12,500 nucleotides of DNA from contig NC_091579.1 in the NCBI RefSeq assembly GCF_042767895.1, positions 3,549,872-3,562,371 on the forward strand, read 5' to 3'. The notes under the pieces were generated by a model. The model searched no databases. It was not told where the DNA came from and was given only the letters and a program-made list of their open reading frames with translations. Both the position numbers and the translations under genes were made by a program. Positions 1-8,574 of the stretch are shown here, piece after piece. Source of the DNA: Penaeus vannamei (lineage: Eukaryota; Arthropoda; Malacostraca; Decapoda; Penaeidae). Positions within the stretch are counted from its first letter, which is position 1. Every line of letters starts with the position of its first letter.

Positions 1-3
1 TCT

Positions 4-620
4 CACTGATCTCAGAAAAAAAGACTGGATCGAGTTTCTGTTGCCAGGAGCTTGAAGCCACAGCAGTTCCACGTCCTTAACAACAGACTTTAATGGGTCG
101 TACAGTATTGTGTATATTGTATTTGTGGAGATTCTTCTTTATGCAGTTTCACAGCTCGAAAGAGGAAAAAACGTTTTATTAAATCGATTCATGTTGGGCA
201 TCAACAAACTCTCAGGACAAACTTTTCTCACAAGCTTTGGGGCTTTTGGAAATTTATCATAAATCCAAATATAATCAGATTTACAACTCACTGTTTTGCT
301 CATTTATAGGTAGTAATCGTTCTATGGTTGTTTCTATGCAATGCGATGAACATATATTTATTTCTTTTCCAAATCTACCTCCCTTAATACCCAGCCTGCA
401 ATATACACTCTTTGTGCAGTACGACACCGTGTATCTTGGTGCTTTAAAGCCCTCCGATATGGCGACTGTCAAAAAGCCATCATTTTAACATTTGCGTTTA
501 AGAGACAAGAGATTGCTCGATCCAGTTTTTTTTTTTCTTTTTTTTTAGATCATGGCGTATTACAGACAAGAGATTGCTCGATCCAGTTTTTTTTTTTCTT
601 TCTTTTTTTTAAGATCAGTG
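4..620. mobile_element. Possible MITE-like non-autonomous DNA element
   Basis: CACTGATCT at 4-12 is the exact reverse complement of 612-620, and ACTGGATCGAG at 24-34 is the exact reverse complement of both 516-526 and 577-587. In each arm the two blocks are separated by an A-rich (left) or T-rich (right) spacer in the same order, so the arms form an interrupted terminal inverted repeat around about 540 bp. There is no transposase frame inside, as expected for a MITE. No target-site duplication can be checked because only 3 bases precede the left end. The superfamily is not assigned. Confidence 0.4.
503..617. repeat. Two-copy direct repeat with poly-T tracts, ~61-bp period
   Basis: A segment starting AGACAAGAGATTGCTCGATC and running through a T-rich stretch to AGATCA occurs at 503-552 and again at 564-617, separated by 11 bp. 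The copies are nearly identical, differing mainly in the T-run interruptions. The duplication involves the inner part of the right arm of the candidate element at 4-620, so it looks like a local duplication after or during insertion. Confidence 0.8.
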
Positions 621-849
621 TAGCTTCCCTATAAATCTGCCCCCGGGGGTAAATTTACTCCAGTTTAGGAAATGTTGCCAGAAGTAGTGAAATTATGAGA
701 GGAAAAATGGCAGAGATATAGTATCCGTGTTTTTGTCCTCCATGCTAGGTGCTTGTTTTTTCAGTAATGCGTTCCATTTTTTTTAAGGAAATATTTAGAT
801 GTTATACTTATGAGGTTTAATCCAATGTCTTCACCTCACCCGCCCACTA

Positions 850-2125
<1,276 letters not shown>

Positions 2126-2224
2126 AAAAGCAGAGGAAATAGCCGAGCGTCTGCGGGAGGTCTTCCAAGTCGTCATTCCCTGCGACGGAGCCCTGGAGGA
2201 GCCACTCGCGCCGATCCGCCAGAA
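2126..2224 (+). CDS. Internal exon, NNMT/PNMT/TEMT-family N-methyltransferase
   Basis: This is one of three exons of a class I SAM-dependent methyltransferase that methylates small amines or similar molecules in the cytosol. Exon limits: acceptor CTCTCAG ends at 2125 and donor GTAAGT starts at 2225. The first base completes a codon, 32 full codons follow, and the last two bases (AA) join the next exon's G to make Lys. The peptide begins KAEEIAERLREVF and continues to VVIPCDGALEEPL. In this family the equivalent segment lies after the SAM-binding motifs: a helix, then a strand, a Cys-Asp pair and an acidic, Pro-containing loop. Codon use is GC-rich compared with the AT-rich intron. The N-terminal half with the SAM-binding GxGxG-like motif is not in the window. 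The substrate cannot be told from this part. Confidence 0.85.
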
Positions 2225-3088
2225 GTAAGTTGATACATTTTTCGACTTCGTGGGATTTTATCATTGTTTTTATCGTTTATGTTCTTGTTTTAGGTAATTT
2301 TCTATATTACGTGTTTTATGTATTTAGACGTAGTTTGTTTTATGGGATTGATTATGGTGTTGGTGGATTATATAAAGCTGAAGGTGATAGATTGTAACAC
2401 TATCTTTACATTTAAAATTGCTTGAGTTTACCCTGAGTTCAATTTTCTATATCTTCTATATCAAAGAAAACGTTAAGCTTTCAGCCATGATCTTTGCGGT
2501 TTAAAAATATATATTTATTTCTCTTTATTTTTACGTTATGATATAAAGTGAGATAAAGTTTCCTTCAGATTAAAAAATACTTATAGGTTACCATAATTTA
2601 AACAATTATTTTCTTATTTGTAAATTTAGTAAGTTATTAGCTTAACAAGTGTTTCTCTATGATTTGAATAATGAAACATTTAAACACGAGTTACGGAAAT
2701 ACAGCACGCATCATTTTATTAGTCAAGTGGTCTTTCTTGAATAAAAGGTGGGCGTTATAGATGGGCGGTTAACTTATTGTGTTTTCAAGGTGCAATATAT
2801 CGGTGGGCGCTGAGCGAAAAAGGTGGACTATCCCTTATCAAATATGTATTGTGTACAAGCCCTCTCTTTACTGTTATGTTATAGATCCATAGTCCGTTTA
2901 GGATAAATTTCGATTGAAATCACCTCCGACTTTATGTAATATACGTTATCTCATTGTCATATGTTTTCTTAACAGTGAAGTGATATCCATCTGACTGAGT
3001 GATGAATGAATATCTTATTTTATCATTTTCTTTTAAGAAACGATCAAAATTAATATATAAAAACTGTCACTTAGACTTCAGTCAAACA

Positions 3089-3091
<3 letters not shown>

Positions 3092-3173
<82 letters not shown>
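3092..3173. repeat. (CA)n microsatellite
   Basis: An uninterrupted run of about 41 CA units, followed by degenerate CA-rich sequence to about 3225. It lies inside the second intron of the methyltransferase gene. Alternating purine-pyrimidine sequence of this length can adopt Z-DNA, and the tract is expected to vary in length between individuals. Confidence 0.98.
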
Positions 3174-3176
<3 letters not shown>

Positions 3177-3237
3177 GGTACGCACGAACGCACACACATA
3201 TGGGCACACACACCGACGCTCACCCTCATAACACCTC

Positions 3238-3255
3238 CAATTAAAGACCAGATTA
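3238..3255 (+). repeat. 18-bp direct repeat, copy 1
   Basis: CAATTAAAGACCAGATTA occurs here and again, identically, at 3699-3716. The word is not low-complexity, so an exact second copy 461 bp away is unlikely by chance. The pair brackets 443 bp of AT-rich intron sequence. Confidence 0.85.
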
Positions 3256-3698
3256 TTGTGTAATTACTATGCAATTACAAGTTTCGAATTTGTAAACCAT
3301 GCGTTTTTTTCAGTCAAGGCTTGGATTCAGTTTGGCATAATATTCATTGGATTGAACTAAAATTTAAGTAGATATTGTCAGTGTCATTTACCATTGCCGA
3401 TATTGTCTCTATCCCAGACCAGTAAACAAGTGGTTAAGAAATGTTTAATTGGCTTGTTTGGAATTAAGAGCTTCAATTTATTTTTATCTATTTCTTTTTT
3501 GGAAAGCTGGTAGCAATCATAAAAATAGATTCACCTTTATTCAAATGCTTTACCATCTGTATTTTATTACGTAATATTCGTTTGGTTATTTTCACTGAAT
3601 ATTATACAAGATTCCGTGAGAACATAAACCACTGAACTTTTAAGAGGATGTATACATTAAAGCTTTTATGATAAGCATTCATTGCTAATTATGAACAG

Positions 3699-3716
3699 CA
3701 ATTAAAGACCAGATTA
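3699..3716 (+). repeat. 18-bp direct repeat, copy 2
   Basis: Exact match to 3238-3255. Together the two copies could be a target-site duplication or a relic of a local duplication. Neither terminal inverted repeats nor a poly-A tail is evident at the edges of the enclosed 443 bp. Confidence 0.85.
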
Positions 3717-4200
3717 GGATAATTTAGAATAGGATGATTGGAAAAAGTTAAATATTCCGAAGGGAAACCATCGCTCTGTTGCCTTTACGATTGTTTTTAA
3801 AGGATCATTTCCTAATATGGAGACATTCACTTTCACAATTGACCTTATAATTACAGTGATCATCCGGGAGAATAATAACTCCTATTGATACTGTTAGTAG
3901 AAGTTATGGAACGAAAGAATTGTGTTTCCCGAAAATGTAAATGTATTTCCTCGTGTGAAGTTTTAAAATAACATTGCAGTTTTCTGGGCGTCTCATTAGG
4001 CCAGCTGTAAGTGCAGCGATAACACCTGCAGTGACTTTCATCATTTTGTTTCCTCTTCATTTCTCCCTTTACTCATCTTTCCCATCCGTTCGTTTTTCTT
4101 TTTTTCCTCTTCCCCTATTCTCCATTTTCTCCTCGACTTTGCATTGCAGTGACGTAATCAGACTACAGTAATGATAATTTTTTGCTTAACGACTTATTAG

Positions 4201-4321
4201 GTATGACGTGATCATGACGACTCTTTGCCTGGAGTTCGCGACCACGACCAAAGACGACCACCGCACTATGCTCGGGCGCGTCGTCAGCCTTCTGAGGCCC
4301 GGCGGTGTGCTGCTGATGGCG
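4201..4321 (+). CDS. Internal exon, NNMT/PNMT/TEMT-family N-methyltransferase
   Basis: Acceptor TTATTAG ends at 4200 and donor GTAGGT starts at 4322. The first G completes Lys from the previous exon, then 40 codons follow and the exon ends exactly on a codon boundary. The peptide starts YDVIMTTLCLEFA and ends SLLRPGGVLLMA. The first part matches the family strand and helix usually written as D-x-(hydrophobic)-x-x-x-x-C-L-(E/D)-x-A. The second part is the classic L-x-P-G-G-x-L post-motif of class I methyltransferases, here in the form typical of NNMT, PNMT and TEMT. The match in order and spacing with the flanking exons is what makes the family call. GC-rich codon use contrasts with its introns. 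A GA repeat begins about ten bases after the donor, which is unusual. Confidence 0.9.
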
Positions 4322-4402
4322 GTAGGTTTCCGAGAGAGAGGGAGAGGGAGAGGGAGAGGGAGAGGGAGAGGGAGAGGGAGAGGGAGAGGGAGAGAGAGAG
4401 AG

Positions 4403-4451
<49 letters not shown>

Positions 4452-4502
4452 AGAGAGAGAGAGAGAGAAGGGGGGGGGCAGAGAGAGAGGGGGGAGGGAG
4501 AA

Positions 4503-4553
<51 letters not shown>

Positions 4554-4991
4554 GGGGAGGAGAGGGAGAGAGAGAGAGAGAGAGAGGGGGGGAGAAAGAG
4601 AGAGAGGAGGGGGGAGAAAGAGAGAGAGAGGGGGGGGGGGGTGAGAGAGAGAGAGAAAGGGAAAGGGAGAGAGAGAGAGGGGGGGAAGGCGAAGGAAGGA
4701 GGGAGAGAGAGAGAGAAAGGGGGAGGGAGAGAGAGGGGGGAAGGGGAAGGAAGGAGGGAGAGAGAGAGAGAGATTTGATCATTCTTAAATTCCATGCTCT
4801 ATCGAGTATGTGTTGGTAATGTTTAGTAAAAACACGTATACGCACACGCTGTAATAAAGATTGCCCATAAAATCATAAATAGACATCATAGTCTCCCAAG
4901 CACTTCATCTCTCTTACCATTTTAACTCAAAACCTATGCAGATGATTTTTCCAAAATTCCTTTAATCTTGAAAAACCTGCTCCCCCCTCAG
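4322..4991 (+). other. Last intron of the methyltransferase gene (670 bp)
   Basis: Bounded by GTAGGT at 4322 and CCCCCCTCAG at 4991; phase 0. Its first two thirds is the GA-rich tract. The remaining 220 bp is AT-rich and contains AATAAA at 4853-4858. If used for premature polyadenylation, that signal would remove the last 71 residues; no evidence of use is visible. Confidence 0.85.
4332..4773. repeat. GA-rich purine tract
   Basis: About 440 bp of almost pure purine on the plus strand. It starts with GGGAGA hexamers (about 4339-4391), then (GA)n blocks with GGGGGG interruptions, and ends with GGAAGG-type units. It begins within about ten bases of the methyltransferase donor site. It is the complement in character of the CT tract at 850-2124 in the same transcript. 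Long Arg-Glu or Ser-Leu open frames across it are repeat artefacts. Confidence 0.97.
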
Positions 4992-5207
4992 GGCGCCCTC
5001 GGCAACACCTCCTACGCCGTGGGATCGACACTCTACCCTTCCGTCAGTCTACAGAAGGAGGACCTTGAGGAGGCCGTCGCTTCGGTGGGCTTGAGTGTGA
5101 CCTCCATGGCGACCCTCGAGCGACTGACGACCTCGAAGGAAAAGCCAGCGGACCACCTCGGCGTCTTCTTCCTCGTGGCGGAGAACCGGGAGGAACCGGG
5201 GGTGTAG
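4992..5207 (+). CDS. Terminal coding exon, NNMT/PNMT/TEMT-family N-methyltransferase
   Basis: The acceptor CTCCCCCCTCAG ends at 4991 and reading continues in phase 0 to a TAG at 5205-5207, giving 71 residues. The start GALGNTSYAVGSTLYPSVSL aligns with the part of NNMT that follows the post-motif: a Tyr-containing segment that closes over the substrate, then a Leu/acid-rich helix (QKEDLEEAVASVGL), a Gly turn, and near the end a hydrophobic final strand (GVFFLVAENR). These correspond to the last strands of the Rossmann-like fold. With the two upstream exons this makes 144 residues, a little over half of a typical ~260-residue family member, so the protein's C-terminus is complete. The last seven codons including the stop are part of an exact 21-bp tandem duplication. 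Which amine is methylated cannot be inferred. Confidence 0.9.
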   Translation, partial: GALGNTSYAVGSTLYPSVSLQKEDLEEAVASVGLSVTSMATLERLTTSKEKPADHLGVFFLVAENREEPGV

Positions 5208-5228
5208 CGGGAGGAACCGGGGGTGTAG
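5187..5228 (+). repeat. Exact 21-bp tandem duplication across the stop codon
   Basis: The unit starting CGGGAGGAACCGG and ending GTGTAG occupies 5187-5207 and is repeated exactly at 5208-5228, followed by a further CGGG. Each unit is seven codons long and ends in an in-frame TAG, so the C-terminal REEPGV-stop is encoded twice in a row. The second copy is in the 3' UTR. Confidence 0.95.
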
Positions 5229-5309
5229 CGGGATTGGATTCTTGGCAAGGCGATGGTTGATATGTTATTAAGGCGGGATAAGTGAACGAAAACGTAATAT
5301 ATGGACGCA

Positions 5310-5331
5310 CAGATACACACACACACATATG

Positions 5332-5418
<87 letters not shown>

Positions 5419-5539
5419 GTGTATATAAAAAACATGTATATGTATATGTATGTATGTGTATAGGAACATACACGAACACGAACGAACGGGCGCACACACA
5501 CACAAACATACACAAACACGCACACACACACACACACAC

Positions 5540-5591
<52 letters not shown>

Positions 5592-5671
5592 GTGTGTGTA
5601 TTATATAATATATATATATATTATATATATATATATGTGTGTGTGTGTGTATGCATCACATACATACATGC

Positions 5672-5750
<79 letters not shown>
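5310..5750. repeat. Compound (TA)n / (CA)n / (GTAT)n repeat cluster
   Basis: Four (TA)n blocks lie at about 5336-5406, 5543-5589, 5600-5636 and 5674-5749. Between them are GTATGTAT-type repeats (5407-5460), a CA-rich part (5493-5541) and TG/CATA repeats (5590-5675). The GTAT units on the left and CATACATA units on the right are complementary, giving hairpin symmetry over the whole block. It lies just past the methyltransferase stop and would fall in its 3' UTR or beyond. The Tyr-Ile and Cys-Val open frames in it are artefacts. Confidence 0.95.
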
Positions 5751-6700
5751 TTATACACACATGTATGTATAAAATTCATGCACCCATTATGGTATCAGCA
5801 GAAAACTCAGTATCCGACTGTATAACATGTTAACTGAGATATGTACTTTTTAATACGGTTTCCCATTTACAAAGGACAGGCAGCAGATCTTCAGACATCG
5901 TCTCCTTGACTGAGTCATGACTGAAGGGAGAAAATCCAAACAAGAAAAGAAAAACACTTTATTGACCCGGATACAGTGTTAATAGAATTATTTGAAATTA
6001 GCCAAGCAATTGTTTATAACTTACTTCAGTTTGTTTTTAAATTGTTGCTCGTAATAACATAGAAGATATTAGCATAAACATAAAAATGATGGTGTTATTA
6101 TTGTTATTAATGAACATTCCCGGAGAAAAGTACAAAAGCCATATATTTTATGTCATTTGTGACTGTCTTTTGTTATTTCCTTTTGCATAACTTTTTTCTA
6201 GATGGTTTGTTATGATTATATGTTTGAGCACCACAACCTGTCAAACATAACCATTAAATGTGATTTTTTTTCACGCTAACACACCAAGCATCACATAAGC
6301 AAATTATTGTGAATTGCCGAAGTCCGCCCTCGCTCCAGCTGTTTCAACTTCCCATTTTCTCTTTTGACATTCATTTATCGCCGTTGTTCTTCTGTTGATC
6401 ACCTGGTTTAAAAGTTAATAAAACCATTTTCTCTTTAGACATTCTTTTATCGCCGTTGTTCTTCTGTTGATATGTCTAAAAGGTAATAGAAGCCACTTTC
6501 CTTACCCCGTCACTCCCCACTCTACACAAAACCCGTCTCTTTCAGACAGCATCGATTTCTGTAATCAAAGACACATTTCGAATTGCTTTGAAAGGCAAAG
6601 GTAAAAAAAAATACGCGGGTTAAGAGAAAGTTGTATTTGTACATAATAAATACAGAGCCGGGAACCTGCCCGACGCATACATTCGTCCCTTCATTCCAAT
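5751..6700. other. AT-rich intergenic DNA
   Basis: No credible gene. It may include the 3' UTR of the methyltransferase gene, since there is no AATAAA between the stop at 5207 and 6416. The first ones on the plus strand are at 6417-6422 and 6645-6650. A tandem duplication at 6352-6488 is annotated separately. Confidence 0.6.
6352..6488. repeat. Two-copy tandem duplication, ~72-bp period
   Basis: Copy 1 (6352-6420) and copy 2 (6424-6488) both start CCATTTTCTCTTT, share ACATTC then TTTATCGCCGTTGTTCTTCT followed by GTTGAT, and end in GTTAATA or GGTAATA. They differ by a few substitutions and a short gap after GTTGAT. The sequence is not simple repeat, so this is a local duplication. No function is evident. 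Confidence 0.9.
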
Positions 6701-6754
6701 GTTATCTTATGTACAGGTTCTGGGTCCATGAGGCGTGTTTCCGTGCACCGTGAG

Positions 6755-7560
6755 GGAGGGGAAAACCAACCTTATGGACTCCTCTTTTAAGACCGAGATA
6801 TATATATACTTCGAGTGCAGGATTTGCTCTACCATAACGAATGATAAGCGTAAATATTTCAAAACAAGTTTCAACGTAATGAAGGAATGCTTTTGCATGC
6901 TTTTACATCTCGGTCTTTTTGTTATTCATTTATACTCATTCTCATGCAATCAAAAGTTTCGCTCGAAGCCTAACAAGTACAACAAGTAAAAAAAACAAAT
7001 ACTAGTAACTCCAATTGTAACAACTGAACATAACTGGCAACGTCTAGAATATAAAAAAAAAATCCATGATTTAAAAAAATACATAATTTTATTCACATTC
7101 CTGGTCCTATTTGAATTTTGTGTTAAGAAATATGAAAATTCCATTTCGTTGCCAGCACTAAACTAATTGTATGTTGCCCCTAACATAACATGCTACAACA
7201 ATCGTCCACGTAGATTAACAACTATGAAGGAATACACATGTAACAAAAAATGCGAATTAAAAAAAAAATGTGTATCAAGAAATCTGGATGAGTATTAAAG
7301 CAAAATGAATTAAACATTATACACCCTAAACAACGTTAATCTAAGGATGTACAGTTTTTTTCCTATAGTATTTACTGTCTCTGATCAATCTCATTTAACC
7401 TTTGACCTGAATTAAGATTATATTATAAGACAAACTCATCCAGTGGGTGCGAAGAGAGAGCAGAACTTAAACAATCTTTTTCATGACCTCTTTAAAAAAA
7501 AAAAATGTCACATCTTATCCTAGGAACCGACACATGCCTTTTTACACAGAGGCTTTCCCT
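6755..7560. other. AT-rich intergenic DNA
   Basis: Open frames of 60-85 codons occur on both strands but have no recognisable domain and show ordinary AT-rich composition. Homopolymer A runs are common. A TTTATT at about 7087-7092 is an AATAAA on the minus strand and is one possible, distant end for the minus-strand gene ending at 8575. I see no gene here. Confidence 0.5.
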
Positions 7561-7682
7561 GCTATGTACAGCAAACACGGAAGCCAAAGCCATGCACTAC
7601 TTGGGCGAATACTGGACTTACGTGGTGAGGGGAGCCAACGGCGGCGGGCGGGGGGACACGCGGTGGGGGGAGGCTGGGGATG

Positions 7683-8278
7683 TAGCAGTGGGTGTTGTGT
7701 AGGTGTGTGTGCTTGTGTAGGTGTGTCTGTGTGTGCTTGTGTAGGTGTGTCTGTGTGTGTTTGTGTAGGTGTGTCTGTGTGTGTTTGTGTAGGTGTGTCT
7801 GTGTGTGTTTGTGTAGGTGTGTCTGTGTATGTTTGTATAGGTGTGTCTGTGTGTGTGCTTGTTTATGTATGTGTCTGTGTGTGTGCGTGAGTTTGTGTGG
7901 GTGTGTCCGTGTGTATATTTGTGTAGGTGTGTCTGTGTCTGTGTGTGTTTGTGTAGGTGTGGTTGTGTCAATGTGTTTGCGTTGGTGTGTCTGTGTGTGC
8001 TTGTGTAGGTGTGTCTGTGTGTGTTGGTGTAGGTGTGTCTGTGTGTGCTTGTGTAGGTGTGTCTGTGTGTGTTGGTGTAGGTGTCTCTGTGTGTGTGTTT
8101 GCGTTAGTGTGTCTGTGTGTGCTTGTGTAGGTGTGTCTGTGTGTGTGTGTTTGTATAGGTGTGACTGTGTGTCTGTGTAGGTGTCTGTGTCTGTGTGTTT
8201 GTGTATGTGAGTAAGTCTGTGGGTGCGGTTGTGGATGGATATGTGTGTCTATGTGTGTGTTTAGTGTAAATTCGGTGG
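7683..8278. repeat. TG-rich minisatellite, ~24-bp unit
   Basis: About 600 bp of TG-rich sequence in which GTGTAGGTGTGTCTGTGTGT recurs with a short variable insert (GCTT, GTTT, GTTG) at about 24-bp period, some 20 times with point variants. Because the unit is a multiple of 3 and lacks stops in several frames, it yields open frames of repeated Cys-Val-Gly (plus strand) or Thr-His (minus strand). These are judged non-coding. It lies 3' of the minus-strand secreted-protein gene and may be part of its 3' UTR. Confidence 0.95.
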
Positions 8279-8574
8279 TCATGTTATGGAATGCAATATA
8301 GTATGTATTGGTGTGTTGGTCTTGTTTTCTGGTTACAGATTTTCACATATTTGTGTGTGTTAGAAATATAGCACTGATGTATTAGTGTATATGTATTGAT
8401 ACATGTATGTTTTAGGTGTATCCACTGTGCTTTGTTACAGTGGCTGTGTTCTCTAGATGTGTTTGTAACAAATGCATATAGAATCAAAGCATAGATGGCA
8501 GGTGTACATTATGCTGTTTAGTGTATGTGTGTGGTAGACTTACTGGGTACGGCGGCCGTCTTAGCTCGGCAGAC
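8279..8574 (-). other. Possible 3' UTR of the minus-strand secreted-protein gene
   Basis: The 296 bp just past the minus-strand stop are TG- and AT-rich with no gene. On the minus strand a strong donor-like CCCA|GTAAGT has its GT at 8543-8542, 31 nt after the stop, so the 3' UTR may be interrupted by an intron. No minus-strand AATAAA is seen in this stretch, which agrees with the transcript extending further. Confidence 0.35.

Larger units (their letters stand above)
1..849. other. AT-rich non-coding stretch upstream of the CT tract
   Basis: No convincing exon is visible here; the open frames are short and of unlikely composition. The stretch holds a candidate inverted-repeat element (4-620), a duplicated poly-T segment (503-617) and a pair of adjacent perfect palindromes at 640-658 (C5G5 followed by GTAAATTTAC). 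Because the downstream exon 2126-2224 needs an upstream partner that I cannot find here, this region is most simply part of a long intron of the methyltransferase gene. That placement is inference. Confidence 0.5.
2225..4200 (+). other. Intron between methyltransferase exons (1976 bp)
   Basis: Bounded by GTAAGT at 2225 and TTATTAG at 4200; it interrupts a codon after two bases. Mostly AT-rich sequence without a credible exon of its own. It holds the (CA)n array at 3092-3173 and the 18-bp repeat pair at 3238 and 3699. Short open frames in it are ordinary AT-rich chance frames. The 3' end has a modest pyrimidine tract (TTTTTTGCTTAACGACTTATTAG). Confidence 0.8.

Noticed and set aside
1..56. An upstream methyltransferase exon starting at 16 after CTGATCTCAG (frame KKDWIEFLLPGA)
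   Set aside because: It looks faintly like a family segment, but it stops after 12 residues with no donor, and the same sequence is part of the inverted-repeat arm at 516-587.
4163..4845. Long Arg-Glu and Ser-Leu frames over the GA tract
   Set aside because: Repeat artefacts on both strands. Only 4201-4321 is coding, ending at a donor just before the tract.
7683..8278. CRISPR-like array because of the regular 24-bp period
   Set aside because: There are no unique spacers between the repeats, and the surrounding DNA is eukaryotic with introns. It is a minisatellite.
7483..8282. Cys-Val-Gly and Thr-His repeat proteins in the TG minisatellite
   Set aside because: A 24-bp period keeps several frames open on both strands at once. 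There is no signal peptide, no start context and no non-repeat domain.
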